The notes under the pieces were generated by a model. The model worked only from the letters and a program-made list of their open reading frames with translations. It made no database searches and was not told where the DNA came from. A DNA stretch of 64,000 nt, from positions 1 through 64,000 of the forward strand of contig JAHHHO010000027.1 in assembly GCA_019359315.1 (NCBI GenBank). Reading direction: 5' to 3'. The position numbers were made by a program, and so were the translations under genes. The DNA comes from Myxacorys californica WJT36-NPBG1. GTDB taxonomy: Bacteria; Cyanobacteriota; Cyanobacteriia; Leptolyngbyales; Leptolyngbyaceae. Positions within the stretch are counted from its first letter, which is position 1; the number at the start of each line of letters is the position of its first letter. This document shows positions 63,790 through 64,000 of the stretch, piece by piece.

Positions 63790-64000
63790 ATGTCTGCTTT
63801 GAGTAATTAATTTTTCTCCAATCTATCCGATTAGCATAAGTACAAACACCGTGGTATTGCTGCCCAACGAAGATAAGCGGCGGCAGATTATCTTGATAAC
63901 CCCACCAAGATCTTTCGATGTCCGCTTCATCAACTGGTTATGCCGCGATCGCTATGATCGATGCTCCAGAATCTTTCGGATATTGGGAAGAGCTGCTTCA
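63790..64000 (-). other. Right edge: possible decayed or partial gene on the minus strand
   Basis: On the minus strand one frame reads SSSSQYPKDSGASIIAIAA, a TAA, then PVDEADIERSWWGYQDN and LPPLIFVGQQYHG and so on, ending by overlap with the DUF4231 start. The two halves read as one protein interrupted by a stop, or the first part is the 3' end of a gene that continues beyond the window. It cannot be resolved within this window. Confidence 0.3.

Noticed and set aside
1-64000. tRNA genes
   Set aside because: No GTTCGAATC-type T-arm with matching acceptor stem was found in the intergenic regions; a tRNAscan-SE run would settle it.

Overview
The window is chromosomal DNA from a cyanobacterium, most likely a filamentous Leptolyngbya-like lineage (the genus is an inference). 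It encodes photosystem proteins PsbZ and PsaE, the carotenoid pair CruF/CruG, ferredoxin-dependent nitrite reductase, a CpcS/CpeS-like phycobiliprotein lyase and the cyanobacterial CobT-like protein. The HIP1 octamer GCGATCGC and its core CGATCG occur throughout, which is a hallmark of many cyanobacterial genomes. I found no rRNA, no tRNA, no CRISPR array and no intact insertion sequence.

Layout. 0.2-6 kb: molybdate transporter (modA and a fused modBC), a nested tandem repeat, a ComJ-like protein, and nirA behind a textbook NtcA promoter. Molybdenum uptake and nitrite reduction both serve nitrate assimilation. 6-16.5 kb: a GT-C membrane glycosyltransferase, a WD40 protein, a GH-A clan glycosidase, an SDR enzyme, a P-type ATPase with an overlapping small partner, an SGNH hydrolase and a small secreted protein. 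16.8-26.6 kb: trehalose synthase-like enzyme, hisIE, a DHH-CBS-CCA fusion, psbZ, ribH, cysA, dus and a staphylococcal-nuclease-like protein. 26.7-29 kb: an AT-rich, CGATCG-free stretch with one GT39-like membrane protein, probably acquired by transfer.

29-37 kb: lpxD-rlmD, a small hypothetical protein, a structured non-coding stretch ending in a clear terminator, MBOAT acyltransferase plus cupin, an isochorismatase-like hydrolase, mutM and a cold-shock/DUF1294 fusion. 37-43 kb: psaE, the cruG-cruF myxoxanthophyll pair, a COG0701 permease with its TIGR03943 partner, and pgeF. 43-54 kb: M23 peptidase with a long structured leader, ribE, a bifunctional nuclease, an Fe-S aldo/keto reductase, a hybrid histidine kinase, a secreted protein, a Tat/lipoprotein solute-binding protein and the bilin lyase. 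54-64 kb: GNAT, a coiled-coil protein, an overlapping three-gene unit ending in the CobT-like gene, a retropepsin-like protease, ExoD, a PPOX-class flavoprotein, an HMA-fold protein without its CxxC, a TPR membrane protein, rpiA and a DUF4231 (SLATT-type) membrane protein.

Most genes are housekeeping or photosynthetic. No multi-gene defence island or obviously new system is present. The least explained items are the structured region at 31.8-32.1 kb, a MITE-like inverted repeat at 48.6 kb, a dispersed palindromic repeat that lies inside two coding regions, the nested tandem repeat at 3 kb, and the DUF4231 gene beside what looks like a broken reading frame at the right edge. All functional calls come from reading motifs by eye; no database search was run.
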